DNA of 64,000 bases, taken from contig SADC01000915.1 of assembly GCA_004194705.1 (NCBI GenBank), positions 62,001-126,000 of the forward strand, in the 5' to 3' direction. Source of the DNA: Ditylenchus dipsaci (lineage: Eukaryota > Nematoda > Chromadorea > Rhabditida > Anguinidae). The notes beneath the pieces are model-generated. The model was not told where the DNA came from. It was given only the letters and a program-made list of their open reading frames with translations, and searched no databases. Of the stretch, positions 33,101 through 48,100 are shown piece by piece. The first letter of the stretch is position 1; each line of letters begins with the position of its first letter. The position numbers and the translations under genes were made by a program.

Positions 33101-36100
33101 TGAGATATGGCCTTTTGGAAAAAAACATTTTCTTGAAAAAATGACGAAAACGCAAGTTTTTGCCAATTTTTCTGATTTTGGTCATTTTTTCAAGAAAATG
33201 GTTTTTTCCAAAGGCCATATCTCAATACTCAGATTTTTAAAAATCATTCTGTAATATGGTTTTGTAGCTCTTGAGCTGCGCTACAACATGGTGATAAAAT
33301 TTTGTCGTGACGCTCAAAATTCAATAAAACATTTGACCAGTTAAAGTGATGAAAACGCGGGTAACCTTCTCAAAATGACCAGACAAGTGTTTGGACCCAA
33401 ATGGTGAGTTATCCAGAATAATCAAGCTAAGTTAAATATGCCATTTGAAAGAGGAGATTCAGGGCTACAAAACCTATTGTTTGGATTTTGTTATAAGAGA
33501 AATTTTCGTTTTGCAAAAAAGTCTTTTGTATGGTTTGAAACTCATGCACCAACCTAATACCACTTATTTTCGAAATTCTGAAACCCCGTGACGTCTCCGA
33601 CAACGGTTGTCCTTTGCCAATTTAAAATTTTTTTATCTATCGTTGGATTTACGTACGAATTTTTCAACTTGGTTTCTAACAAGACTATACCTAAAATTAA
33701 ATTCTAGGCCTTGTTTTGTTAGAAACCAAGCTGAAAAATCCGTACATAAGTTCAATGATTAGGCAAAAATATTTGAATTGGCGGGGACAAATCAAAACAG
33801 GTGGCAATGGCCCTTTAACCAGTTTAACATGCCTTTCACCTTCTTTAAAGCCCCTCACAACTGAGCTCAGCTCGGAAGTTGTATGAAGTTGAAAAGCCAG
33901 CTTAATTCGTCTAAATTAGCAAAAAAAGCATAAAAATATACGGTAATACGTGTCGACGAATTTACCTGTCAATGAATTTTTTTGAATTTTCTTCTAGAGC
34001 TGACACTATCTTTTAAAAGAAAGTCACTAGTTCTATTTAGGTAATCTTCTTATTATGGAAATCAACTCTCAGGTAACTGCTGTAACTGCTTGGAGCAATA
34101 TTACCACTTAAAACTTCTTTAGCCAGAAGCGACCATTGGTCAACTACTGGAGCACTGCTTTAACCAAGAAATATTTTGCGTATCCATGACTGGGCTATCC
34201 AACTTCCTCTATACCTTGTGCCTATGTGTCAGGTAGATATAGACAATTTTTAGTAAGTGTATTCTACCTTTTTGTGATTTTAGGTCCTGCTTCTCCAGAC
34301 TTACGAAGGTGTGGTGAACAGAAGTCAGTCTCCCAATCATTGCCTTCTTGTACATAAGCCTATTTTGGTGCCTTTGCTCAAGTAAATAGTGTCTTTCATA
34401 AAATTTCAAAGATAAATTTTAAAAATTCTTGGTTTTTAGGCTTTTACAATGGTGTAAGTTTATTATAAAAAACTTTGAAAATCTCTACAAGATGACAGCA
34501 ACCGGAAATTAAATAAGATTTTCATATAAAAATAATAATGAAAAAAAACCCCGCGGGGCGGGGTGCACTTGGGATGCTGTCCTATACCACTGAACCACTT
34601 GGCCAGTCATACGAATCTTCGTTCTTTATTTTGATATACCAACCATACATAATTCAAAAAGTATTTTTGGAGTAAAAAAGTGTGCCGCGCGCATTTGAAT
34701 TTTCCAAATTCTCATTGTCATCAAGAAGTATGGTCCTTTAACAAAAAATGTTTTAGGTAGAAAATCAGCGGAAGAGAGGAGGTTTCAATTGAGCAATGTC
34801 GACAAATATTTCGTACAGCTACTTAATCAAGTAATTTCATTCTTTTAATTCTAGTGCTGTCAAAAAAATTACATTTGGCTACTCTTCCGACTTCCACTCT
34901 GAAATTTTTGACCTTCCCGATCAGAATATGAGGCTAGAAATCATAACTTTGCCTAGGTGTATTTTTCACTAATTTGCACAGATGTGATCTTTAGCTTTTG
35001 CTTACAAATTATAGTTGGAATCTAAGGGTTCTTTTAGAACCCCAAAATTACCAAAATATTTTGTTGTTACATGTGTTTTGACCTCAGAGGCCATAATAAC
35101 AGTGTCATGAAGTGAGGCTTCTTTTCTAACTTTCATCTGGACTTTATTACCCTTCAGCCACGACTTCCGAAGTTACGGCCAGAAATTTTCGGAGTTCTCT
35201 TTTGGGATGTGGACCACCCAGCATATAACTTCTAATAAACCTATGCATTTTTAGATCTGCACTAGAATATCGGATGATCTGACACTGCTCGATTCTTCTT
35301 TAACTCTCATTTCAGTCCTAAACTTGAAATGCAGAATCCAACCAATGGGATTGTGCCTTAGTAAACGGTCATCATCAACAGCAGGAGGAAGAAGAGCAAC
35401 CATTTCTTGTGTTCAGTCTACTAATACCTTATGTATGTTACTAAATAAACTGTTCTTTAGTTTATCGTGTTAATTAAAGAGTCTTCAGATGTACTCTGCT
35501 GAAGACATTGGCCAACTGGCCAGAGATGCCTTGTTATTGTTGATGGCTGTCTCACATCACTTAGACTTTCTTGCCAAACATGTGTCTGAAATTGTAAGAA
35601 ATTTTCAGAACGAAATTTCTACAAATATTTAAATACAATAGTCGATTTTTTTGACTAAAATTTCCAAACACAACCGGGATGGACACGATCCCCATGTATC
35701 TATCCAAAGCTCCTTGCACTCTTACCTACGCGGAGTTGGATGGACCACAGCAGACACTGTGGCAAGGTTTTCGTCATGACTTGGGCCATCGAGCACCCGA
35801 ATTTTTGAGTGGGTACTCAAATTTAGGGTAGGACTCTAAACTGCGTTTAGTTACCTGGTCTCGGAAATTTCCGTATATTAAGTTCACTTTCCCTTTTTTG
35901 CAGACCCGATTAAAAAGAGTGGATCCAACTACTCGGCGGGAGCTTTCAAGTTTTAACGTATGAGCTGGACACAACTGGTAAAAGACTTGAAGATTTGAAG
36001 TAAAAACTTTTGGGTCGAGGTGGGGGCTTGAGAGGTGTATTTTATAGAGATACCAGTGAATTTTTATTTTACCCCTTTTGCAGAGCAACTTCTGCCTGTG

Positions 36101-39100
36101 CTTGCAGGAGGATTGTCGGGCTGCTTTTCCCAACTACCTAGATGTATATTCACCGCCTTACAAATCTCCGAACATGACGAGTTCCACAAACTCAACCCCA
36201 CCACCGACATTGACCAAATTATTGAGTTGTCCCAGTTCCACAGAGCCCTACTGTTTTGCAACGCGGTGGTTCAGGTGGCTCATCAGGTTAATTACACTTT
36301 TAAAAGCCTACGCGAAAATCTACAAAAAAAATTACAGGACATAATCAGGGAAATTGTTCACTTTTCTATGACGGTTTTTTGCTGGAAGTCTTCAAGCCAG
36401 CAGTTCTTCAGGTAATTTTACGGGATTTTCGGAAATTTTGCATGGTGACTTCGGGTTCATTTGCAGGCGGATGTGGAAGATTTAGTCTCCAAAGTTGTGT
36501 ATTTTCATTTGTGTGTGGAAACAGTCACTGAGGTTGGTTGAAAAAAATGTAGGCCTTCGAGCGATTTTCGGACATCTCTTGATTTTTGTGTTTATTTTAA
36601 TTTTGAATTTTTTGCGGTTTGTCGAGCGTTTAAGCTCGTCCTAACGTGTGCTTGCATAGCCTGCGCCTAATGATTTGTCTGAATTTTAAAAAATTGAAGA
36701 AAAACATCGAAAACCGCGAATTCAAAACAAATGTCTAAAAATTTCCCAAAAAACGGGCAAAGCTTTTTTCTGTCGCCAAAACACTTTTTCATATCGCCAA
36801 AAAGTTTTTTGCTTATTCGAAAAAATTTCCTGCCAAGACAAGCAAATTTTTTTAATAAGGAAAAAAATCTTTGGCGACAAGACAAGGGGTTTTGGCGACA
36901 GAAAAAAGTATTTTGGCTACAAGAAAAAGTGTTTCGGTGACATTTTTTAGCGACAGAAAAAATTATTTTGGCGACAGATAAAAAAATTTGCCCCCAAAAA
37001 CGCCCGAATGTCGTTGAAAATAGAAAACTTTGTAAATTTCAAGGGGTGGGCAGATAATTCAAAACTTAAGTTACTACTTGCTATTAGAAAAAATTCCAGC
37101 CTGCTCTTATCCAAGCCCTACTTAAGTAAGTTGGCATAAATCATTATTTTTATAATACAAAAATATAAAATTTGTTTAGAGTGTTGATTGTTGGCGAGAC
37201 CAATGTGCGAGATATGAACTTATTGGAGATAATTTTGTCCAAGATGAACACTTCCGAAAAAGTTGGTTTTTATGTTTAAAAATTCGAGAGAAGTTTATCC
37301 CTTCCCCAGGGCTGCCGGTGAAAATTTTTATAAGGACACTTGATCAAAATAAGGACATTTTAAGGCATTTTACCAGAAAAATGCTACTTTATCCAATACT
37401 TATGGGTAATGACTTCATTTAAAAGGGGGAGCCATTTAGCTTTGTCAAAAGTCGCTTTCATGGCGCAGTACGTAAGCGTTTGCGTTTTCGGCCCAAATTG
37501 ATGTTGCCAGAGTGTTTCAAAATACAAAAACCTAGATTGAACCGGTTGTTTCTCAAAGAAGTTCAAGATTTTACGAGTAGTTTTTGGGGGCAGCCGACGA
37601 TTGCGCCATTTCAAATTGCGCCAATGCAGATTGCGCCACTGCAAATTGCGCCAAAATCGAATTGCGCCACTGCAAATTGCGCCATTACAACCCTGCCAAT
37701 TTCTGGTCATTTTACTGAAATTCATCATTGAAGGACATGAAAACAGTCACCCCTAACACTAGAAGGGAACAAAATCCGTTGAGATCAGATTAAAAAATAC
37801 ACTTGCTTAACTTTAATTAGAGTATGTAGTGGCGCAATCTGATTTTGGCGCAATTTGCAGTGGCGCAATCTGATTTTGGCGCAATTTGCAGTGGCGCAAT
37901 CTGCATTGGCGCAATTTGAATGTGGCGCAATCGTCGGCTGCCCGTTTTTGGTATAAAAGGTTAATCATTTTTTCTGTAGCTACTTTACTTTTTTTATAGC
38001 AAAAATGTTTTTTTGTGGCAAATTTACTTTTTTTGTAGCAAATTTACTTTTTTGTGACAAATTTATTTTTTTCTGTAGCAAATTTACTCTTTTTTGTAGC
38101 AAATCCGATTTTCGTCTGTAGCACATATACTTGAGCTAGTGTGCTTATTTATTTCTAAAAACTTCAGAAATATATATATCTGTCGATACGCTTAATCCGC
38201 GTATCGTTTTTAGTCTTTTTAGACCGAAAACCGGTTTTTGAGAAAATCAAACCGAGAATTTCAGTTTGGTCCAGCACCCGAAAATTGAAAATTCCTGAAA
38301 GATCATAGGCAGTTGGCAGAATATCCCACGTATGCCCGACTATTTTGGCCAAAACTCTTTTCTTCGCAAGAGAAAGCCCGTTAAGATTCAAAAATGTACG
38401 GACTGAAGTGTTGCTCTTCTCAAAGTGGTGGAGCAAAATGTGGCTAAGGTTGATAAAATTATCATCGTGCATTGTATTGATGGTAAATTCGGCAAGCTTG
38501 CGCAATTCCATTACTTATCCATCAGAGGTTGTTGAGAGGTGAAGCAGCTGAGAGTGTGCCAAGTGTGTGCGTTAGATTAGACCTAGAGCCCAGCGGCTTT
38601 ACCAGCAATTAAACCCCTGTCTTTTATTGAAGTCAAAGTCTTTCATAGACTCAGAATACAAGTTTTGAGAATTTAGAATAAATAAACAAGCACACTAGCT
38701 CAAGTATATGTGCTGCAGACGAAAATCGGATTTGATACAAAAAGAGTAAATTTGCTACAGAAAAAAATAAATTTTCCACGAAAAAAAAAATAATTTGTTA
38801 CAAAAAAGGGCAAAACTTTTTTTTTGTCACAGATTTCCTCTTTTCTGTCACAGATTTGATTCTCGGCACGAAACCCACAATTTTCAAATTTTTTGTGTGA
38901 AATTCAGGGGTGGGCAAAGACCAGATGGCTCAAGACCCACTCCGGAATGGCCAAAAGGCCAAAATAATTGGGTTTTTGGGGTATACTAAAGGGGAGTAAT
39001 CGATTGAGCGGATCAGATTTCGGGTCCGGTGGGCTTAATCGCCCACAACTCCATCCTGAACCACTCAAAATCATCATAAACCTGAAATTTTGAGCGGTTA

Positions 39101-42100
39101 AGCCCATCGGACCCGAAATCTGATCCGCTCAATCGATTTTTCTCAAAAAAGTTTACTCCCCTTTAGTATACCCCACAAAAAACCAATTATTTTGGCCATT
39201 CCGGAGTGGGTCCTGAGCCATCTGGTCTTTGCCCACCCCTGAATTTCACACAAAAAAATTTAAAAATTGTGGATTTCGTGCCGAGAATCAAATCTGTGAC
39301 AGAAAAGAGGAAATCTGTGACAGAAAAAAGTGAATCTGTGACAAAAAAAGTATTGCGCTACAAAAATATAAATTTGGCACAAATAAAAGTAAATTCGCCA
39401 CAAAAAAGCATTTTTGCTACAAAAAAGTAAATTAGCTACAGAAAAAATGATTAACCATTTTTAAAATCCGTGAATCTTAGTCTTAATTGCTATTTGAGGA
39501 AGAAAAAAGTTGATCCTAAGTTTAGTTTCCTTATCCCCAGTATACGCAAGACAATTTAAACAATTGTGCAGCCGCTGTCTAAAAGACACCTATCTTCGGG
39601 TGTTTTTAGAAACCTATCAAGCCAAACTTTAAGACTGTAAAATACGTGGTACAGTTGACTGTCGAAAAATCAGAATTCTTGCAATATTTGAAATTAGACT
39701 GGCGAAAAATTCCCCGAATTAGGGTAAAAAAATGTCGGAGTCTAGGCGGGAAATAACTTGAGGGGTGACGGTTTATCGAAAGTTGACTGTACACCATTCA
39801 GCTTACTATTTTTCAGTTGTGCCGAATTGTGCTGTCCCTCTTAAGAACTTTACTGGAGCTAAGGTGCGAGGATTTGATGTGGAACTGTTTGGTAAACCCG
39901 TCTTTTGCAGACATGATACTAACGCCATTATTTTACTTTAGATCCGCTTCATCCTCCCATTTATCCCACTCAAGCCTTCAAGTTAGTTTTTGTTGGCTTT
40001 TGGTTACCAATAAGCGAGATTTTAATTGTAGGTAGACGGTTTGATGTGAATGTGTCACTGGATGCAGCTAATTTTTTCCTTTCCTGCATTCCAGCTTGTA
40101 CTCAAAACTTCAAAGAGGTAATAAACTTAAAAATTTAGTTTTGAAAAGGGGGAGCAGTTGGTTTTTATTTAACTTTCTCTGCTAAATTTTGGCAACTAGG
40201 CAAAGAGCTTAGAGTGCGTAGTGAAAACCGGGGTCTACTACATATATGGTGTCCAAAAAAGCCTTGGTCCTCCTGATTTTTCTTAAAAAACAGCTTGGCC
40301 CACCCTGTTGCTTTTTTTATTTAGCCACGGTGATAATGCTAATCAACTAACTTAATCACCATGATCACCTTAATAAATATGACCACATCAAAAAACAACA
40401 GGGGCGACCAAGGAAAATTTTGGCAATGGACACCATATCTGCACTAGCACCAAAAAACTAGGTTTTTAAACTAATTGTTAACCAAATCCATCTGACCATT
40501 GTGGTATGTGCAGGATGGGTCGGAAAAATTTGACCACCCGAAAAAGTCGGAGTTAACTATCATAGTGCTGGTTGAAAATAAAAATATTTATGATGCAGTA
40601 TTGAAAATTTTCTTTTAGCTCAATTCTGAAGAAATTTTTGAGAGCTACTTGCACGAAGCAGCTATTTCCATTGAAGAGACAAACACTTACTGCAGATGTT
40701 GGGCTTTCAAGTAAATATATTTCTTTTTTATAGTATTTCCATACAATGACTATATGTCAGATACGATGGAGCCAAACCAACGCCTTGCTCAATATGAATG
40801 GCACTGAGGAGCTGCTCTCAACCAGACAGGTACAGTCTTTTGGGCTCCACATGCAGTGACGCTTCTTAACAACGGTCCGTGCCAATTCGCCCCCTCGGAC
40901 GATTCGTCCCCTGGGACAATTGGTCCCCCTCCTAATAAAAAGGGACAATTCGCCATGTTCCAATAAAACAAGTTTTTTAAATTTTAGTCAACGTCCTAAT
41001 ATCAGACCCATACTCCGCCCGCAAAATTTTCAAACTAAATTTATTTGTATCATGAAAAGTTCCTATCATTTTCACCTTTTTTTTTACAATACAACCCCAG
41101 TTCTGCTGGATTATTTATGCGCCATCTAAAACAAGTAGTCGTCCATTTGGTACGAATTTCCGTTTCATGTTTTTCAGGTTTGAAACCCTGTTTTCTGAAC
41201 TATTTCGAGCACTCTAAAGATAGTTTGACAGTGGTAAAATGCCGTTTTACAGCGTATTTTCGATTTTTCGAAAAATCGCTAAAATGGTTCACTACGTGTT
41301 CACTACATAGAAACTATCTTCAGATCATCAGAATTAGTAAACAAAAAGATTTTTGAAGCAGAAACTTGAGAGAAAAATTACCCATGTGGACATGCAGATT
41401 CACCACTTGTACGCTCATATGGATTGAGTGTTGAGATATGGCGTTTTTGAAAATATTAATATCTTGAAAAATGACCAAAATCCAATTTTCTCCAATTTTT
41501 TTTTGGAATTTTAGTCACTTTTTCAAGATATTAATTTTTTCAAAAAAGCCATATCTCAACACCCAGATTTTTAAAAGCTACTGTGTAAAGTGGGTTTTGT
41601 AGCTCTTGAACTGCGCTACATCATGGTGCTCTTATTTTGCTGTAGCCTTGAGCTCCTAGTTAAAATTTTGATTAGTTAAAGTGATAAAAATGCCTATCAA
41701 TATCTTAAAATGTTCTCACATGTGTTTGTAGCCAAATAATGGCTTTTCTAAAATATTCTAATGAAACTTTATATACCATTCGAAAGAGGAAGGAAAGAGC
41801 TACAAAATTATATCATTAAAATAATTTTTGGATGCAAGAATCATCTTTAAAAAGCCGTTTAAAAATCCGTCGGGTATTTACGGGACACCCGGTATATCGT
41901 AATTTGGAAAAATAAATGACAAAATCAGAATCCTCGCGACTTTTGGACGAGATTGATAAAAAAAATTGACGAAAGACCAAAGAAAAATTTTAAATCTGGC
42001 ATAAAAAAGTGTCGAACCCTAGGCGGGAAGGAACTTTTCAATGTGTCGTTTCATAAAACAGCAGACAAATAGGGTCTCATTCAAAATGGTTAATGACAGA

Positions 42101-45100
42101 ACGCGAACGTCGATTTTAACTTTCGACGTGTTTGACACCCCGTGATAAAACTTCCACCCGAGTACTGATACCCACGTACAAAACCCTGAGCACCACCTGG
42201 ATATCATAAGGCACACTACTCCATAAATGAGGTTCGTGCAAGTCAAATCCCTGTTTTATCATTATCAAACGGTGTTCAGGACACGATTCTGGATAGGGTA
42301 CAATAAATTTTAATCACTTTAAGCTAAATACAACCTTTTAGATTTCGGAAGTAGATACCCATTTAGGTAAGGTTCCTCTACCACCCTAAGGCTTAATGAT
42401 CTTTAAAAAGAGTAGTTTTTGAAATAGCTTTTGACAGTCATCCAAAAAAACCTTTTTTTAAATAAACGATAGTTGTGCGAGAAGTCAAACGGCCGGAAGT
42501 CAAACCAGTTTAGAATAGGAGATAATGCTTGATCGACATTTTTCCTTAAAGGGAGGGTGAAAGCTGTTAAGGAGATAGTCTCGACACGAAAAAATTACTC
42601 CAAGTTTTGTGTTTTTTAAATATGGTTTTGGAGCCATATTTTGTCGACAATCCGGTGTTGTGGTTCCAGACAATCTTGTGCAAAATATAAACTTGGCTTA
42701 GCATCATCAATATCAGAATTTTAAAATTCCTTTAAAAAAATTTAAAAAAAATGGGTTTTCCCTTTTCTTTTTCCACTTTAGGACCTTTTCGAAAGAATTC
42801 CACAATTCTGATATTAATAATGCTAACACAACTTTTAATTTTGCACAAGTTTGTCCGACATCGCAATACCAAGTTGTCGACAAAATATGGCTCTAAAACA
42901 GGGCTGCCATATGTCTTTTTTAAAAGATTTGTCCTTTTTTTGGAATCCCAAATCTTTCTTTCTTTTTGAAATTCTAGACAAAATCTTTTTTTATTCGCTT
43001 CAAAATGGCAATAAGCACTAGATAAAATGCACCTTTTTCTTCAAAAATGGTCAAAACGTCCTTTTTTGCCCAAATGTCCTTTTTAAAAAATTTTGAGATG
43101 GCAGCCCTGCTGTAGAACCACATTTCAACGACACAAAACTTTCGTAAAATCCTTTAATCCTTTCGTGTCGAGACTATCTCCTTAACAGCTTTCACCCCTC
43201 CTTTAAAGGAGGGGTGAAAGCTTTCAAGGAGATAGTCTCGACACGAAATGATTAATCCAATATTTGCGATTATGAGATGTGGCTTTAGAGCCATATTTTG
43301 TCGACAACTCGGTGTTGCGATTTTAGGCAATTTTGTGCAAAATTAAAAGTTGGATGAGCATCATCAATATCAGGATTTATAAATTCCTTCGAAAAACGCC
43401 CTGAAAATCGAAATGGATTAGAGAAAAACCCGCTGAAAAAAGGTTGATTAGTCTTCTATTGCATTTGGATTTTTAGGGCATTTTATTGAGAGAGGGCGAA
43501 TTGTCCGTTTTTATCAGGAGGGGCGAATCGTCCGTAGCCGTCTTAAAAAGCTTACCTTGGCAGCCCTCCCGCAATCCGATTTTTTCCAACAAGAAATTTA
43601 TTTCACTAAGAAAATTTCCAGAAATTAATGAACGTGTTGTAATCGATTCGTAGCTTTATAGGAGGGGGGGGCTTAAAGCCATTAAGGTTTTAGGCTATAC
43701 TATGGAATTATTTTATTTCCGTCACCTCCCATTACAGCCCTCATTCCCTCTAAATATGTTTTGGTATGAATTTAAAATTGGAATTTTTCTAAATTTTTAC
43801 CTTGAGGGATCAAGAAAGGACCAGCAAGGACTAGAAACCAAACTGTTTCCGTGCCGTTTTAGAGCACGAGAATCAATATGACACAGGCCCTTTCCCCTTC
43901 AGTTTTTTTTTAATTTTTTTCTAACTTTTAGCCAAAATTAAACAAAAAATTGTTTCCAAAAATTTGTGCAAATTTAAAAGTGCTTTAAATTTCTCTAAAT
44001 GTCCGATTAATTAGCCCCTATTTTTGTATTTGCAGCCCTTTATTCGGCTGTCATCAGCTCGTTCCAGTTTTGCATCCACAGGTTGGAATCGCTATTTCCA
44101 GAACCGGTCAGCGCATGGCACTCAGGAGAGCACCATGCTACTAGGTGCTGATGCCACCACTATTGGCGATGGGATAGCCCCTTTGAATATGTTGGGACAG
44201 GAGGAGGAGACCAGTGCTAGTTGTTCTCATGAAAAGTATGACTCTCTGCTGGATTCGGCTCAAGAAGAAATTGGCGATTTCAAGTGGGTTTTGTTGATTT
44301 CTCTGTTTTCAACTTTTAAATTGTGTTAAACCCCAACTGCGTATAAAGTACCCTAATCACCTTGATAATCACCTAGAAAGTACCCTGGATATTTTATTTC
44401 TTGTTACTTGATAGGTTCTAATCCACGTGGCACGCAATATAATTCAAAATTTCATGAAGACAGCCTGTAATATTCACAATCATAATTTTTTCAGTTCCCA
44501 ATACGACATTTTGTCCAACCCCATCTGGACTACTTCCAAGTAACCCTCTTTCTCATTTTTCCTTAAAAAAAAATCAAATTTCAGTTTGCTTACGAAGGAA
44601 TCTCAGAGTCGGACGAGAAATCGGATGAGTCTAACTCGAGACGCAACTCCAATTCTTACAAAGATGAAGCTGAATATAGTGTCAGAGACAATATATCACT
44701 GTCTAATGGGAGTGTAGAAGTGGTCAAACATGTGCCACCATATGCAGCTGCTATTAATAGCACTAATTGGCTTATCGCAAAGGTAAACAACAATTTGGTT
44801 AAACAGCAGCAAAAAAATAGCCTATCAATTTCTATCGATAATCTGACCAACCAAGACTGTGAATTATGCTTGGACATTTTCGGCCGAAATTTTTTGGCGG
44901 TAATTTTTGTCTGTATTAAGAAAAAAAATTCTGCTAATACCGTTTCGTAGCTACGATTCAGGGCTTCAAAATGAGCTATTGACAATCAACCTCTCATTGC
45001 AAAACTTCGGATAAAAATTCCCAGTCTGAAACTAAAAAAGGGAGTTGCATATTTTTCGGCTTGAGTGTCAGACTGGTCATTTTTATCCACAATTTTGTAT

Positions 45101-48100
45101 TCAGATGTTGAAAAAACTTCTTCGACCAATTTTGAAAGTGCTTGGTCCCCCTGTGGTTTTAGCTGTAGGGACCTTATGTACTTTAGGGGGGCCACCGATT
45201 TTTTCAATATAATTTTATTTAATTTCATATAGTTATCAAGTTGACTATGGTGATCAAACTGACCATAATCACCTTGATCAACATAAATTCCATAATTACT
45301 TATCTAGTGTTCATATAGGTTATCGAATTTAATATTAAATTCATTAAATTCAAAACAATTATTCTAAAAATAATAGTGAAAAAGTCGGTGACCCCCCCCC
45401 CCCCTCCCCTAAAGTTCATAAGGTCCGTTTTAGCTAAATCTATGACAAAAAAAGTGAATCTGTGACAAAAAAAAAGTTTTGCCTTATCATAAGTCGACTG
45501 TATATTTTAATCTAGAATCCCCATTTTCAGGATCTTTCAGAATTCTCCGTTTTACTAGAGCAACTGCCACCCCTGATAAGCCATCCAGATCAACCATGGA
45601 AGAAAATATAGCCTTAATTGAATCTCGACTGCAATACTTCAAAGAACTAATGGCGGAGCAGTCGGATACAGATGCTCCTAGTTTGTTCAAACTCAATTTG
45701 AACCTAAAAGATGGACATGCTCAACTCCAGAAAAGTGCATCAGGCGGACGAGGAAATGGACTTCTGATCACTTGCACTGATGAAAAAGGTGCTTTTAAGG
45801 CTGAAATTTTGTTCTATTGAAGTCAGTTCAGGTCCGGGGCTTCTGCTGGAATCCCTCCTAAGTGCTTTGGATAAGCTGGTCGAGAGGAATTTCCAGACAA
45901 ACCTACAACTAGTGGCTGTGCTGGAAATGCTGTTGTCATACCCTCAACCCGTCATCACTTCTTATCTTATTTATGTGGATGCTATTAAATCTAATGCTAT
46001 TTGTCGAATTACTAATGTGGGTTGTTGGACTGCTTCGAAAAAATGAGGCTTATTAATAAGTAGTTTTTCAGGTATTAAAGAATCTCAAAATTAGGATAGA
46101 TGCCTATGCTAGCTCAACAGAAGGTTTTGAAGAAATGCTCAGGTAATTTTAAAAAATCTCAGCGCTTTTAAAGCAACTGACAGCACGTTAACCTGAAAAT
46201 CTATAAATTATTATGATCACAACGCGTTTTAACGAGTCACAGCCAAAGCGTCCACAAAATTAATTTTATCTTGTCAATTTTTTGGTAAATTTGCTTTCAG
46301 CACGTTTTACCAATTTTCCGCCAATTCAAAATTTGGACATCAAATTTTTTGTGTTTATTTATATTTTTTGAAATTCTGATACATTTTTCAAATTTATCGT
46401 CAAATTTCGTCCTAGAAAGAACTCAAAGGGCGAACCTTCTTTGCAGCTGAGTTACGTCTTTTTGCAGCAAATCCATAGAAGGGACCAAGCACTTTCAAAA
46501 AAATCAAAAGTAGTCTAATACTTTTTCTATTGGGGTTTTTTTTTCACGATTTGGGCTCTACACATATTCTTCAACCCCATTCTTCAACCGGCTTATTCTT
46601 ATTCTTCGACTGGACTATTAGGGGACTATTGCCTGACTATTATATGGCTAGTCAATAGGTCGGTTGAAGAATAAACTGGTTATAAATAAACAGGTTAAAG
46701 GATTGTCCGGTTGAAGGACTGGGGGTTGAAGAATATGTGGAGAGCCACGATTTGAGCATTTTCGCGAAAAAAAAATTGTCAAAAAATTGCCTTGGGGAAC
46801 CAAGCATACTTGGACGAGCGGCGCCGCTCGCCGCTGCTTTTTTCAGCCGCCGCTGCCGCCGCCGCCGCTCCATTTTCAGTCTCCGCCGCTGCCTCCGCCG
46901 CTGTTATTTTTCCTCCGCCGCTGCCTCCGCCGCTGATGAACAGTTAATCGTCATTTTATTGCTTTCTCTAAGCTATTCCTGTTCTTCTTCTTTATGCATT
47001 AATCACATTAATATAGTAAATAAACATTTGATTGAGTTTCCAAGTGTATTGTCATTAAATTTGTCAATGACTCAAAAGTTACCGAAATTTAATAATAAAT
47101 ATAGTAAAAATTTTTTAAATAAAGTAGTAAATAAGATTTTTTCACACGCCGCTGCCGCCGCCGCTCATTTTTGACCCGTCGCTGCCGCCGCCGCTGTTAT
47201 TTTTCCCCCGCCGCTGCCGCCGCCGCTGCTTTCTGGCCCTTCCGCCGCCGCCGCCGCCGCCGCCGCCGCTTTTTCCGCAGCTGCCGCTGTTTTTCTGGCA
47301 GCTCGCCGCCGCCGCTGCCGCTCTTTTTTTTTGCGTGTCCAAGTATGGAACCAAGGTCACATTTCAGGTGCCAAATATTTTCGGGCTACCTTGGTCCCCC
47401 AAGGTAATTTTTTTCGCAAAATTTTTTTTTTCGCGATAATGCTCAAATCTTGATATAACCCCGTAGAAAAGTACTAGACTATTTTTCGAAAATTTGTTTT
47501 TTGAAAGTGTTTGGTTCCCCCTGTGGATTGGGGCGTAATCGTTTCGCCAATGAAATTTTCGTCAATAAGATCATTTCGCCAATGCATCTTTTCGCCAATA
47601 GCCTGTTTTCGCGTATAATCTTGATCTTTATTGTTTGCTAATGTATATTGCTAATGTATATATACCAAGGTAACCGAGGCGGCCCACCGGGAAAAATTGG
47701 CACCTTTAAAGCGCCGGCGGCGGAGGCGGCGAAATATTGAAAATGCTGGCGGCGGCGCTCAATTTTTTAAACGGCGCGGCGCTTTTTATTTTTCGGGGAA
47801 CGCGCAAGTATGGTTACAGCACTTTTAAAAAACGAAGTGTGGTGAAGGATGAGAAGCTTAAGTTCTATATATTTTGCAACTTTCCGTATATATGTCTTCC
47901 CTAGTGTGTCTTATTTTAACTTTTCGTTGGTTTGCATTCTCTTTCTTCAATCTGACCAGCCAGTCCTTTGCTCTAAGGAATGACAAAGTGACAAATGACA
48001 AAGTGTGTAACTGTTAATGCAGGCCATTTAACCTTTCATCCACTCTTTTTTATTCCGATTTTCTTTAGTTAACATTATTTGTAAAAGTTTTAATGCAACT

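Noticed and set aside
34540..34615. tRNA gene on the minus strand (TGGTTCAGTGGTATAGGAC)
   Set aside because: Only the 5' half resembles a tRNA; there is no T arm or acceptor pairing. It is probably a SINE or tRNA relic.
46737..47407. Long Ala/Arg/Ser-rich open frames on both strands
   Set aside because: They are translations of the GCC-repeat arrays in the 46805-47347 element, with no codon bias or exon structure.
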